Source: Bacteroidota bacterium (GTDB lineage: Bacteria; Bacteroidota; Bacteroidia; Chitinophagales; Chitinophagaceae). Taken from it: a stretch of 42,390 nt of DNA. Shown piece by piece: positions 1 to 8,394 of this stretch. The stretch lies in the NCBI GenBank assembly GCA_947453145.1, contig CANGFA010000020.1:1-42390 (forward strand), read 5' to 3'. The position numbers and the translations under genes were made by a program. Position 1 is the first letter of the stretch. Every line of letters begins with the position of its first letter. The notes under the pieces were generated by a model. That model ran no database searches, was not told the origin of the DNA, and saw only the letters and a list, made by a program, of their open reading frames with translations.

Positions 1-554
1 AATTCAGTTTCACTATAAACATATCCTGTTGGATTGTTTGGGTTGCAAATAAAAATACCTTTTGTTTTTGGTGTAATTTTTTCTTTAAAAGAATGAATTG
101 GAGGCAATGCAAATCCGGTTTCAATATTAGCTGTTATTGGAATAATTTTAATACCTGCAGCCATCGCAAAGCCTATATAATTTGCGTAAAAAGGTTCTGG
201 TACAATAATTTCATCACCCGCATCTAAACAGGCCATAAATGCAAACAGAATACCTTCGCTCCCTCCAATTGTGATAAGGATATCTTCGTAGTTTACTTGA
301 ATGGCTTTTGATTGATAATAGGCGGCTAGTTTTTTTCTAAAACTTAAAATACCTGCACTATCAGTGTATTCTAAAACTTTTAAATGCGCATTGCTTACTG
401 CTTCCATCATAGCAATTGGCGTTTCAATATCGGGCTGTCCAATATTTAAATGATAAACATGAACCCCATTTTTCTTTGCTTCATCTGCATGCACTGCTAG
501 CTTCCGAATAGGAGAAGAGGGCATGTTTTTTCCACGTTCACTAATTGTTATCAT
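1..554 (-). CDS. Class I/II PLP-dependent aminotransferase, N-terminal part (gene runs off the window)
   Basis: Fold-type I aminotransferase of the aspartate aminotransferase group, a cytosolic enzyme moving amino groups between amino acids and 2-oxo acids. The visible part shows the N-terminal SPIRKL segment, the NIGQPD substrate-loop motif, the cofactor-phosphate region GGSEG and the NPNNPTGY segment. The PLP lysine lies beyond the window edge. An in-frame ATG exists at 584, but I prefer the ATG at 554 (protein begins MITISERG). The extra ten residues are unlike the family, the terminator of the upstream gene abuts 584, and a perfect TATCTTTG promoter element lies 5 nt before 554. The exact substrate cannot be told. 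The family is clear; the start is an inference. Confidence 0.88.
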   Translation of the reverse strand, partial: MITISERGKNMPSSPIRKLAVHADEAKKNGVHVYHLNIGQPDIETPIAMMEAVSNAHLKVLEYTDSAGILSFRKKLAAYYQSKAIQVNYEDILITIGGSEGILFAFMACLDAGDEIIVPEPFYANYIGFAMAAGIKIIPITANIETGFALPPIHSFKEKITPKTKGIFICNPNNPTGYVYSETE

Positions 555-559
555 TGGTG

Positions 560-567
560 CAAAGATA
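560..567 (-). promoter_or_regulatory. Bacteroidota -7 promoter element TATCTTTG
   Basis: Perfect match to TAnnTTTG on the minus strand, ending 5 nt before the ATG at 554. The predicted transcript would begin at or next to the start codon. No clear -33 TTG at the usual distance. Confidence 0.5.
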
Positions 568-584
568 GGCCCATGTTGTATCAT

Positions 585-617
585 AAAAAAGCGTCAACAA
601 AAATTGTTAACGCTTTT
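585..617 (-). terminator. Intrinsic terminator of the DUF1573 gene
   Basis: Arms of 14 bp (587-600 and 604-617) with one G-U pair and a 3-nt loop. On the minus strand they are followed by six T. The hairpin lies 60 nt downstream of the DUF1573 stop and directly before the next gene, separating the two transcripts. Confidence 0.8.
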
Positions 618-676
618 AAAATAATGCTACTAAAATATTAACTCATGTAAGTTAATATCATTTTTTGTGGAACTAA

Positions 677-1039
677 TTAATTTATCACCTCCCCTTCAAT
701 GACTAATTCTGTGGCTTCTTTTTCACCTGCATATTTAACAGTGACACGTTTTTTAAATACACCTACATTCGGTGCGGTATAGGTAACTGTAATGGCTCCT
801 TTTTGACCTTTCATCACCGGGTTTTGATTATATACCGGTTGAGTACATCCACACTCTGCATTCGCAAATTCGATCACGGCTGGTTTACTTCCTAAATTGG
901 TGAAATTAAAGATAACCGACTTATGTACCCCTTTTTTAATCTTGCCATAATTATAAGAAGTGGCATCAAATTTAATGGTGCTTTGGGCAAAGGTGCCGGT
1001 TGTAAAAAGTAGGCCAAGAATAAGTAATTTGATTTTCAT
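677..1039 (-). CDS. DUF1573 domain exported protein
   Basis: 120 residues with a clear N-terminal signal peptide (MKIKLLILG, then a hydrophobic stretch ending TFA-Q). The mature part is a single DUF1573 domain: FNFTNLGSKPAVIEFANAEC, then CGCT and GQKGAITVTY. This is an Ig-like beta-sandwich common in many copies in Bacteroidota. The family's function is not established; periplasmic location is inferred from the signal peptide. The gene stands alone, with its own terminator at 585-617, and is divergent from the E1 dehydrogenase gene. Start chosen at the ATG that gives an intact signal peptide. Confidence 0.88.
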   Translation of the reverse strand: MKIKLLILGLLFTTGTFAQSTIKFDATSYNYGKIKKGVHKSVIFNFTNLGSKPAVIEFANAECGCTQPVYNQNPVMKGQKGAITVTYTAPNVGVFKKRVTVKYAGEKEATELVIEGEVIN

Positions 1040-1183
1040 AGCTGCTTGTTTAAATGGACTTTGTTGAAACTATATTTACGCCTTTTTATCCACTAAAAAA
1101 GGGCATTTATTAAGCTAAAATATTGAAAAATTGGGAATTCGGGGTTTTTATCTAGGAATTGATTTTTATTGCATTTTGACCCC

Positions 1184-1191
1184 TACTTTTG
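1184..1191 (+). promoter_or_regulatory. Bacteroidota -7 promoter element TACTTTTG
   Basis: Perfect TAnnTTTG, 4 nt before the ATG at 1196. A possible -33 TTG lies at 1159-1161. Predicts a leaderless or nearly leaderless mRNA for the E1 dehydrogenase. Confidence 0.55.
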
Positions 1192-1195
1192 TAAA

Positions 1196-3574
1196 ATGGA
1201 ATCCAATATTAACCCTAATTCTACCCAAGAAGCGTTGTCTTTTGAAGCGTTTCGAAGTTCTGTAATTGAGGACTATCGGGTTGCTTTAACTAGCAGGGAA
1301 GTAAGTTTATTGGGTCGCAGGGAAGTGCTTACTGGTAAAGCCAAATTTGGCATTTTTGGTGATGGAAAAGAAATACCACAGATTGCTCTTGCCAAGTTTT
1401 TTCAAAAGGGTGATTTTAGAAGTGGCTATTATCGAGACCAAACTTTTATGTTTGCTTTGGGGGTATCAAATACCGTAGATTATTTTTCTCAATTATATGC
1501 CGACGTTCATAACGATCCTTATAGTGGAGGCAAAAATATGAATGCGCATTTTGCGACGCCATTTGTGAATGAAAAGGGGGAGTTGAATGATTTAGTAAAT
1601 AGGTATAATATTTCTGCAGACATTGCGCCTACTGCAGGCCAAATGATGCGTGGTTTAGGAATGGCTTTCGCATCTACCTGTTTTAGAAATTCAAACAACA
1701 AAGAGACATTTACTCATTTGAGTAATAATGGAAATGAAGTTTGTTTTTGTTCCATTGGCGACGCAAGTACTTCGGAAGGACAATTTTGGGAAGTTGTGAA
1801 TGCGGCGGGTGTAATTCAAGCTCCTTTAGCAATTATAGTTTATGACGACGGGTATGGCATTTCGGTCCCAACCAGTTTACAAACTACAAAAGGATCTATT
1901 TCTGCCGCTTTAGCAGGCTTTGAAAAAAAGGAAGGTACCAATGGTATTAAAATATTTAAAGTAAAGGGTTGGGATTATGCTTCCTTATGTGAAACTTTTG
2001 AAGAAGGAATCGCATACACACGTGAAACGCATATTCCAGTATTATTTCATGTGCAGGAATTAACTCAGCCACAAGGTCACTCTACCAGCGGTAGTCATGA
2101 AAGATATAAATCTACAGAAAGATTAGAATGGGAAAGAGAATGGGATTGTAATAAAAAAATGCGTGAGTGGTTATTGTTAAATGAATTAACCACCGAAGCC
2201 CAATTACAAGAGTTGGAAACGGCTGTTAAGAATGAAGTGCGAGATGGTAAACAAGCTGCTTGGGAGAAATATATAAATCCAATTAAGGAAAAAATTAAGG
2301 AAGCTTATGCGCTAGCACAAGTAGGCGTGGAAGGTGCTGAATTGCAAAAAGTAAATGAATTAGTTTATGAACTTGTAAATAATAAAGAGCCTTTAAAGCG
2401 CAATATATTTAGAACCTTTCACACGCTCTTAGAGCAGATGCCTGCACATCCAAACGCAAATAGCATTAAACAGTTTTTGGCCAATTATTTAAAGGAAGAG
2501 GAAAGTTACTACAGCAAGGATTTATACAATCAAACGCCAAAGAGTACATTAAATGTTTCGGAAGTTGCGCCAGTTTATGACGCAAATTCTAAAATTGTTA
2601 ATGGCTATGAGGTTTTGAATCAATATTTTGATCAGCTATTTGAAACCAATCCTTTTGTATATGCATTTGGAGAGGACCTCGGAAATATAGGGGATGTGAA
2701 CCAGGGGTTTGCAGGACTTCAAGCCAAACATGGTGTGGATCGTATTTTTGACACAGGCATTAGAGAGCAATCCATTATGGGTCAGGCACATGGTATGGCA
2801 ATGCGTGGATTAAGACCTATTGCAGAGATACAATATTTGGACTACCTATTATACGGACTACAAACTTTAAGTGATGACGTTGCAACACTGCATTACAGAA
2901 GCAATGGTCAACAAAGTAGTCCCGTAATTATTCGTACAAGAGGACATCGCTTAGAAGGCATTTTCCATAGTGGATCTCCCATGGGTATGATTATAAATTC
3001 CTTAAGAGGTATGCATGTTTGTGTACCCAGGAATATGGTGCAAGCTGTGGGAATGTATAACACTTTATTAAATGGAAATGATCCTGCATTGTTAATTGAA
3101 TGCTTAAATGGGTATCGTTTAAAAGAAACCATGCCAAATAATATTGGAAGCTTTACAGTTGCACTAGGCAAACCAGAAATTTTAAAAGAAGGTGCCGACG
3201 TTACATTGGTTTCCTATGGCTCCACCTTAAGGATTATTCAAGATGCAGCAGACCGTTTAATGGATTTAGGTATTGATTGTGAAATAATGGACGTGCAAAC
3301 TTTATTGCCATTTGATATTAATCATATGATTGTTGCTTCGCTAAAAAAGACCAACCGTATTGTATTTATTGACGAGGATGTACCTGGTGGTGGCACTGCT
3401 TATATGTATCAACAGGTTATTGAAAATCAGGGCGGGTACAAATATTTAGATGTTGCTGCAAGAACCATTTCGTCAAAGGCACATCGTCCTGCATTTGGCA
3501 GTGATGGAGATTATTTCTCTAAACCAAATACGGAAGATATTGTACAAGTAGTTAGGGAGATGATGTCAGAATAA
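1196..3574 (+). CDS. Fused alpha/beta 2-oxoisovalerate (branched-chain 2-oxoacid) dehydrogenase E1
   Basis: 792-residue thiamine-diphosphate enzyme that decarboxylates branched-chain 2-oxo acids and passes the acyl group to the lipoyl E2 subunit. The first ~420 residues are the E1-alpha part (IGDASTSEGQFW, then YDDGYGISVP). The C-terminal ~330 are the E1-beta part (FGEDLGNIGDVNQGF, DTGIREQSIMG, RTRGHRLEGIFHSGSPMG, and the transketolase C-terminal domain with IDEDVPGGGTAYM). In many bacteria these are two genes; the fusion is usual in Bacteroidota. A TTG at 1169 could extend the frame, but the ATG at 1196 fits the family start and sits just after the -7 promoter element. No E2 or E3 gene is adjacent. 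The exact oxo-acid preference is inferred. Confidence 0.92.
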   Translation: MESNINPNSTQEALSFEAFRSSVIEDYRVALTSREVSLLGRREVLTGKAKFGIFGDGKEIPQIALAKFFQKGDFRSGYYRDQTFMFALGVSNTVDYFSQLYADVHNDPYSGGKNMNAHFATPFVNEKGELNDLVNRYNISADIAPTAGQMMRGLGMAFASTCFRNSNNKETFTHLSNNGNEVCFCSIGDASTSEGQFWEVVNAAGVIQAPLAIIVYDDGYGISVPTSLQTTKGSISAALAGFEKKEGTNGIKIFKVKGWDYASLCETFEEGIAYTRETHIPVLFHVQELTQPQGHSTSGSHERYKSTERLEWEREWDCNKKMREWLLLNELTTEAQLQELETAVKNEVRDGKQAAWEKYINPIKEKIKEAYALAQVGVEGAELQKVNELVYELVNNKEPLKRNIFRTFHTLLEQMPAHPNANSIKQFLANYLKEEESYYSKDLYNQTPKSTLNVSEVAPVYDANSKIVNGYEVLNQYFDQLFETNPFVYAFGEDLGNIGDVNQGFAGLQAKHGVDRIFDTGIREQSIMGQAHGMAMRGLRPIAEIQYLDYLLYGLQTLSDDVATLHYRSNGQQSSPVIIRTRGHRLEGIFHSGSPMGMIINSLRGMHVCVPRNMVQAVGMYNTLLNGNDPALLIECLNGYRLKETMPNNIGSFTVALGKPEILKEGADVTLVSYGSTLRIIQDAADRLMDLGIDCEIMDVQTLLPFDINHMIVASLKKTNRIVFIDEDVPGGGTAYMYQQVIENQGGYKYLDVAARTISSKAHRPAFGSDGDYFSKPNTEDIVQVVREMMSE

Positions 3575-3598
3575 GCCTTTGTGGCTATTTAATAGTAT

Positions 3599-3865
3599 TT
3601 AGTGAACCCCGGGAAGTTTCGATAAATTATATCCTTCTAATTTTTGTGTTTGCTCTAAAGAGCCTAATCTAACTTTTAGTTGCACTTTAGTTTGCTTCTC
3701 AATAGCTCTTTCTGTATTACAAAAAAATCCAGTTTTTGTAGTGTAGTAATTCGCTGGCACTTTTATTTCCTGCGTTATCGTATACATATTAAAAACAGGC
3801 CTAGTTGTGTCTTTCATAAGTGGTGAAAGGGTGCCTAGTAGTAGGATGGTTGTAAGAATTTGCAT
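3599..3865 (-). CDS. Small exported hypothetical protein
   Basis: 88 residues beginning with a short hydrophobic segment (ILTTILLLGTL) that could be a signal peptide. The rest (TITQEIKVPANYYTTKTGFF, one cysteine, RAIEKQTKVQLKVRLGSLEQ, then YNLSKLPG) looks like a real small-protein sequence rather than a shadow frame, and no other frame here is better. I do not recognise the family. The LKVRLGSLEQTQKLEGY ending with KLPG is typical of a short conserved Bacteroidota protein, but this is an impression only. It converges with the E1 gene 25 nt away. Confidence 0.6.
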   Translation of the reverse strand: MQILTTILLLGTLSPLMKDTTRPVFNMYTITQEIKVPANYYTTKTGFFCNTERAIEKQTKVQLKVRLGSLEQTQKLEGYNLSKLPGVH

Positions 3866-3901
3866 TTCGCTAAACTATAAATAAAAAAGTGTAATAAGAA
3901 T

Positions 3902-3926
3902 TTCGAAAAATCTTCGATTTTTTGAA
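3902..3926. other. AT-rich hairpin between the small exported gene and yebC
   Basis: Arms TTCGAAAAATC and GATTTTTTGAA (one G-U) around a 3-nt loop. It lies between the start of the 3599-3865 gene and the yebC terminator. Role unknown; it may be a second part of the yebC termination region. Confidence 0.4.
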
Positions 3927-3940
3927 TAAATCATAAGAGT

Positions 3941-3987
3941 GGTTTATTGCACTTTTTTATATTTAAAAATAAAAAGTGTAATAAACC
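3941..3987 (-). terminator. Long hairpin terminator downstream of yebC
   Basis: 17-bp arms (3941-3957 and 3971-3987) with a single G-U pair, four bases after the yebC stop. The arm sequence AAAAAGTGTAATAA occurs a third time at 3883-3897 in direct orientation, so alternative pairings are possible. Confidence 0.7.
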
Positions 3988-3990
3988 TAG

Positions 3991-4713
3991 CTACCCCATG
4001 TTGTGGAACACTTTATTCACGTCCTCGTCCTCCTCTAATCTATCAATTAATTTACTAATTTCTTCTGCTTGCTCATCGGTTACAGGAACGGTGGTAGAAG
4101 GGATCCATTCAAACTCGGCACTAATTACATTTAATTTTTTTGCCTCTAATTCTTTTTGCAAATTACCAAAATCGGTGAAGGCGCATCTTAAAACTAATAT
4201 CGCATTTCCATTATCATCTGTGCTATCACCTAATTCATCTAAACCATGGTCAATTAATTCCAATTCTAAATCGTCCATCACTAATCCTTCTGGGTTTAAT
4301 TTAAATACGCCCATTTTTTTAAATTGAAAACTAACACTTCCGCTATTTCCCATCGCACCACCACCTTTGTTAAAGTGACTCTTTACATTGGCAACTGTTC
4401 TTACATGGTTGTCCGTTGCAGTCTCTACTAAAATAGCTACACCATGTGGCGCATATCCTTCGTATAAAATTTCTTCATAGTTACTTGTGTCCTTACCCAT
4501 TGCACGCTTAATGGCTGCTTCCACTCTGTCCTTGGGCATACCAGCACTACGGGCATTTTGGTAACATCTTCTTAATGCCGGATTATCATCTGGGTTTGGT
4601 CCACCCGCTTTAACGGCAATTACAATTTCTTTACCAATACGGGTAAATTGTTTAGCCATACGGTCAAAGCGTTTGAACATGGTGGCTTTTCTAACTTCAA
4701 AAATACGTCCCAT
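3991..4713 (-). CDS. yebC: YebC/PmpR family DNA-binding regulator
   Basis: 240 residues, the usual length for the YebC/TACO1 family, which is linked to transcription regulation and, in several species, to translation of proline-rich stretches. Recognisable segments are [20 protein letters not shown] at the start, [48 protein letters not shown] and [16 protein letters not shown]. The frame opens 17 codons earlier, but the Met at 4713 matches the family's N-terminus and a TATTTTTG promoter element lies 20 nt upstream. It is monocistronic, with a terminator on each side. The N-terminus begins MGRIFEVRK where many bacterial members have MAGHSKW, a variant I associate with Bacteroidota. Confidence 0.92.
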   Translation of the reverse strand: MGRIFEVRKATMFKRFDRMAKQFTRIGKEIVIAVKAGGPNPDDNPALRRCYQNARSAGMPKDRVEAAIKRAMGKDTSNYEEILYEGYAPHGVAILVETATDNHVRTVANVKSHFNKGGGAMGNSGSVSFQFKKMGVFKLNPEGLVMDDLELELIDHGLDELGDSTDDNGNAILVLRCAFTDFGNLQKELEAKKLNVISAEFEWIPSTTVPVTDEQAEEISKLIDRLEEDEDVNKVFHNMG

Positions 4714-4733
4714 AGTAACTTGTTTAAGGTCAG

Positions 4734-4741
4734 CAAAAATA
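4734..4741 (-). promoter_or_regulatory. yebC promoter -7 element TATTTTTG
   Basis: Perfect TAnnTTTG on the minus strand, 20 nt before the yebC ATG, with a TTG about 20 nt further upstream that fits a -33 element. The upstream element overlaps the loop of the APC permease terminator. Confidence 0.55.
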
Positions 4742-4743
4742 AG

Positions 4744-4779
4744 GCAAAAAAAATAGCCAGACAATTCAGTCTGGCTATT
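4744..4779 (-). terminator. Intrinsic terminator of the APC permease gene
   Basis: Perfect 11-bp arms (4752-4762 and 4769-4779) with a 6-nt loop, followed on the minus strand by eight T. It lies 20 nt after the permease stop. Confidence 0.88.
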
Positions 4780-4799
4780 CTATCATTTATTTGTACGAA

Positions 4800-6296
4800 T
4801 TAATTATCTGTGTTTAATTTGCTTCTTTTACGACTATAAGTGAAGTAAACTACTAAACCTAAAGCCATCCATCCAAAGGCTACTTTAAGCGTTTGAGCAT
4901 CTAAAGCAAAAATCATAGCTAAGCAAATAACAGCACCCAAAATTGGAACCAATGGAACCAATGGTGTTTTAAATGGTCGTTCCATATTAGGTGATTTTAC
5001 ACGTAATATCCAAATACCGGCACTTACTAATACAAAAGCAAATAAGGTACCAAATGAGGTTAAATCTCCCGCTACGCTTCCTGGTACAAATGCAGCAAAA
5101 GCACCTACAAATACAAACAAAATCCAGTTTGATTTGTATGGAGTACGATATTTAGGGTGTAAATCGGAGAATACTTTTGGTAACAATCCGTCGTTTGCCA
5201 TAGAGAAGAATACACGAGACTGCCCCATTAACATTACTAAAATTACCGAAGAGAAACCAGCAAGGATGGCAATAGTTACCGCCTTTGCCAGCCAGCCATA
5301 ACCGGTCATATAGGTAGAAATCGCATAAGCTACTGAAGCTTCTTTACCTTTCGCAGGATCCACAAAATCGGTCCATGGTGCAACCCCTGTTAATACGTGT
5401 CCAAATAAAATGTATAAAATAGTACACACCACCAAAGATCCTAGGATCCCAATTGGCATATCTCTTTTTGGATTTTTTGCTTCTTGAGCTGCAGTAGATA
5501 CAGCATCAAAACCAATAAAGGCAAAGAATACAATAGCTGCTCCACCTAATACACCACCCCAACCATGTTTGAATACGCCAGAGTAATCGGCAATTACTTT
5601 GCCATGATCCATGATTGGTGCATGACCTTCTGGGATTAAATAAGGAGTATGGTTTTCTGGTTTAATAAACTGCCATCCAACAACAATAAATATTAATACA
5701 ATTGCTACTTTAATAAATACAATAACTGCATTTACAATTGCAGACTCTTGTGTTCCTTTAATTAATAACAAGGTTAATAATAATAAAATGACCAATGCAG
5801 GTGCATTCATGATACCATGATGAACTATACCTGCAGCATCTGTGAGCTGTTCAAAAGGAGAGTGGCACCATTCATACGGTATTCGATTGCCAAGCAACTT
5901 GTTTAAATATTCGCTCCAAGCAATAGATACGGTAGCCGCACCTAAAGCATATTCCATAATTAAAGCCCAACCTATAATCCATGCAACGGTTTCACCCATT
6001 GTAACATAAGAGTAAGCGTAGGCACTACCTGAAATAGGAATCATGGCAGCAAATTCTGCATAACATAAGCCTGCAAATGCACAACCAACTGCAGCAACAA
6101 TAAATGAAATGGTTACAGCTGGTCCAGCGGCTTGTCCTGCAGCAGCGGCAGTACGAACAAATAATCCAGCTCCAATAATAGCGCCAACACCAAGTGCCAC
6201 TAAATTACCTGCACCAAGTGTACGTTTTAATCCTTTTTCTCCATCCTCAGCTTGAGCCAACATGGCAGCAAGGTCTTTTTTTCTAAATAAACTCAT
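4800..6296 (-). CDS. APC-superfamily amino acid permease (cationic amino acid transporter-like)
   Basis: 498-residue inner-membrane protein with about 12-14 hydrophobic segments. The helix 1 motif VALGVGAIIGAGLFVRTA is typical of APC/SLC7 transporters, and FFAFIGFDAVSTAAQEAKNP is the conserved helix 6 region that helps define CAT/YfnA-type amino acid permeases. The last helices are followed by a short basic tail (YSRKRSKLNTDN). The frame extends 18 codons upstream, but the Met at 6296 (MSLFRKKDLAAML) fits the family. Divergent from the DAACS symporter, with a perfect palindrome between them. Substrate unknown; amino acid import is inferred from the family. Confidence 0.9.
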   Translation of the reverse strand: MSLFRKKDLAAMLAQAEDGEKGLKRTLGAGNLVALGVGAIIGAGLFVRTAAAAGQAAGPAVTISFIVAAVGCAFAGLCYAEFAAMIPISGSAYAYSYVTMGETVAWIIGWALIMEYALGAATVSIAWSEYLNKLLGNRIPYEWCHSPFEQLTDAAGIVHHGIMNAPALVILLLLTLLLIKGTQESAIVNAVIVFIKVAIVLIFIVVGWQFIKPENHTPYLIPEGHAPIMDHGKVIADYSGVFKHGWGGVLGGAAIVFFAFIGFDAVSTAAQEAKNPKRDMPIGILGSLVVCTILYILFGHVLTGVAPWTDFVDPAKGKEASVAYAISTYMTGYGWLAKAVTIAILAGFSSVILVMLMGQSRVFFSMANDGLLPKVFSDLHPKYRTPYKSNWILFVFVGAFAAFVPGSVAGDLTSFGTLFAFVLVSAGIWILRVKSPNMERPFKTPLVPLVPILGAVICLAMIFALDAQTLKVAFGWMALGLVVYFTYSRKRSKLNTDN

Positions 6297-6322
6297 AGTG
6301 TTATTTTTATAAGTTGAAAAAT

Positions 6323-6347
6323 AGCACTTTTTTCTCAAAAAAGTGCT
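6323..6347. promoter_or_regulatory. Perfect 11-bp palindrome between two divergent transporter genes
   Basis: Arms AGCACTTTTTT and AAAAAAGTGCT around CTC. It lies 27 nt upstream of the permease start and 77 nt upstream of the symporter start, where no gene ends, so an ordinary terminator is not expected. On the minus strand the hairpin is followed by ATTTTTC, so it could act as a leader attenuator for the permease or as an operator. Confidence 0.45.
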
Positions 6348-6423
6348 CAAATTCTATGATTTTGCCGCCCATTTTGAGGGTATTTTTTTGTTACTTATGT
6401 CTTATATTGCATATCTAACGCTT

Positions 6424-7671
6424 ATGAAAAAATCTAATAAACTTACGCTGTATATTATCATAGCCATGATTGCGGGAGCAACCCTCGGTTATATTATACA
6501 TGAAAATGCCCAGCCTGCAACCATCGATGTTTTTCAAAAAAACATTAAGCTTTTAACCACTATATTTTTAAGGTTAATTCAAATGATTATTGCTCCATTG
6601 GTATTTACTACTTTGGTAGTAGGCATTGCAAAATTGGGAGACATTAAAACAGTTGGTCGTGTGGGCGGAAAAGCATTGCTTTGGTTTATTACAGCCTCCT
6701 TGGTAAGCTTACTAATAGGATTGGTATTGGTAAATGTTTTAAAGCCAGGCGAGGGTATTGCATTAAGTAATGCCGATGTTTCAGGTGCCAAGGATTTAAT
6801 GGGCAAAACCCAAGCCTTTAGTTTGGTCGGCTTTATTGAGCATGTTTTTCCTAAAAGCATGTTTGAAGCCTTAGCGAATAATGAAATTTTACAAATTGTT
6901 ATATTCAGTATCTTTTTTGGCGTAGCAGCTGCAGCGATGGGTGAAAAAGCCAATGGATTAATTAAAGCATTTGACACTGCTGCACATATTATTCTTAAAA
7001 TGGTTGGCTATGTTATGAATTTTGCACCATTAGGTGTTTTTGGCGCATTGGCTGCGGTGATCGCAACCAAAGGCTTAGCAGTATTTATGTTTTATGGTAA
7101 GTACTTATTATTCTTCTTAATGGGTATTGGTACCTTATGGATTGTATTAATTGGGGCAGGATTTATCATTTTAGGAAAGCGCATGCCTTCGTTAATCAAA
7201 ACAATTTCAAGCCCATTAATTATAGCTTTTAGTACCACAAGTAGTGAAGCGGTATTCCCCAAATTAACGGAGGAATTAGAACGCTTTGGTTGTAAAGACA
7301 AAATTGTTTCTTTCATCTTACCGCTGGGTTATTCTTTTAATTTAGATGGTAGTATGATGTATATGACTTTTGCAAGTTTAGCCATTGCGCAAGCTTACGG
7401 CATTCATTTAGATATGGGTACACAATTAACTATGTTGGTTGTATTAATGTTAACCAGTAAGGGTATTGCAGGAGTGCCACGTGCATCACTTGTAGTTGTA
7501 ACTGCAACCTGTGCGATGTTTAAAATACCACCAGAAGGGATTGCTTTAATTTTACCAATCGATCACTTTTGCGACATGTTTAGAACAGCAACTAATGTAT
7601 TGGGAAACAGTTTAGCAACAACGGTGGTAAGTAAGTGGGAGGGTGCATTAGAAGAACCAATACAAGCATAA
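6424..7671 (+). CDS. Dicarboxylate/amino acid:cation symporter (DAACS, GltP/DctA family)
   Basis: 415-residue membrane symporter for acidic amino acids or C4-dicarboxylates driven by H+ or Na+. Family signatures are visible in order: TM1-3 hydrophobic blocks, the HP1 serine-rich loop (AFSTTSSEAVFP), the TM7 motif YSFNLDGSMMYM (NMDGT-like), the HP2 loop SKGIAGVPRASL, and TM8 DHFCDMFRTATNVLGNS, with the Asp and Arg that bind substrate. GTG and ATG starts lie up to 27 codons upstream (6343, 6397); the ATG at 6424 (MKKSNKL) gives the usual short basic N-terminus. First of a close run of four plus-strand genes (gaps of 9-24 nt), probably one transcript. Confidence 0.92.
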   Translation: MKKSNKLTLYIIIAMIAGATLGYIIHENAQPATIDVFQKNIKLLTTIFLRLIQMIIAPLVFTTLVVGIAKLGDIKTVGRVGGKALLWFITASLVSLLIGLVLVNVLKPGEGIALSNADVSGAKDLMGKTQAFSLVGFIEHVFPKSMFEALANNEILQIVIFSIFFGVAAAAMGEKANGLIKAFDTAAHIILKMVGYVMNFAPLGVFGALAAVIATKGLAVFMFYGKYLLFFLMGIGTLWIVLIGAGFIILGKRMPSLIKTISSPLIIAFSTTSSEAVFPKLTEELERFGCKDKIVSFILPLGYSFNLDGSMMYMTFASLAIAQAYGIHLDMGTQLTMLVVLMLTSKGIAGVPRASLVVVTATCAMFKIPPEGIALILPIDHFCDMFRTATNVLGNSLATTVVSKWEGALEEPIQA

Positions 7672-7680
7672 AATAGTAGT

Positions 7681-8385
7681 ATGAACACTTTTCATTTGCT
7701 AATTAATCAAATTGAACCCTTTCACTGGAGTCAATTATTACAACCACAGTATTATATTAATAATGGTGGTTTGTGGTTATTGTTGTTTGTGGTATTTGCA
7801 GAGACCGGTTTATTTTTTGGTTTCTTTTTGCCAGGCGATAGTTTGCTTTTTGTAGCAGGCATTTACAGCGACACTTTAATCAGCCATTTTTTTGAAACCT
7901 TTCATATACCTATGGTCCATGGCCAATGGTTTGACTTATTTATTTTATTTGCTTTTATCTCTATAGCTGGTATACTTGGCAATACCGTTGGATATAATAT
8001 TGGTAAAAAAGTGGGCCCTGCGATGTATGATTGGAAGGAAAACTTTTTTTTCAAAAAGAAATATTTAGTGCAAGCGCAAGAGTTTTATGAAAAGCATGGA
8101 GGAGGCGCTATCATTATTGCGCGTTTTATTCCAATTGTAAGAACATTTGCGCCCATTGTAGCCGGCATTGTTCGTATGGACAGAAACAAATTTGGCTTTT
8201 ATAATTTCATTGGAAGTATAACTTGGGTGGGTAGCATGCTTTGTGCGGGACATTTTTTGCAAGCTTGGATTATAGATCGCTTTCAATTTGATTTAAAACA
8301 ACATTTGGAAATAATTGTATTGGGAATTGTTTTTGTAACCACGGTTCCGGTAATTATCAAAGTAATTACGCATAAATCTAAATAG
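7681..8385 (+). CDS. DedA/SNARE-associated family membrane protein
   Basis: 234 residues with the DedA fold. The first conserved block is ETGLFFGFFLPGDSLLFVAG, with an acidic residue and the re-entrant-loop glycines. The second is ARFIPIVRTFAPIVAGIVRM, with the conserved arginines. These are followed by two C-terminal helices. DedA proteins sit in the inner membrane and have been linked to undecaprenyl-phosphate and phospholipid flipping and to membrane-potential homeostasis; which role applies here is not visible. The start follows the symporter stop by 9 nt, implying co-transcription. No ribosome binding site is evident, as is common in this phylum. Confidence 0.92.
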   Translation: MNTFHLLINQIEPFHWSQLLQPQYYINNGGLWLLLFVVFAETGLFFGFFLPGDSLLFVAGIYSDTLISHFFETFHIPMVHGQWFDLFILFAFISIAGILGNTVGYNIGKKVGPAMYDWKENFFFKKKYLVQAQEFYEKHGGGAIIIARFIPIVRTFAPIVAGIVRMDRNKFGFYNFIGSITWVGSMLCAGHFLQAWIIDRFQFDLKQHLEIIVLGIVFVTTVPVIIKVITHKSK

Positions 8386-8394
8386 TATTTTAAT

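Noticed and set aside
3947..4327. 126-codon plus-strand frame opposite yebC
   Set aside because: Antisense shadow of a well-recognised gene; composition (Ser/Asn-rich) is typical of such shadows.
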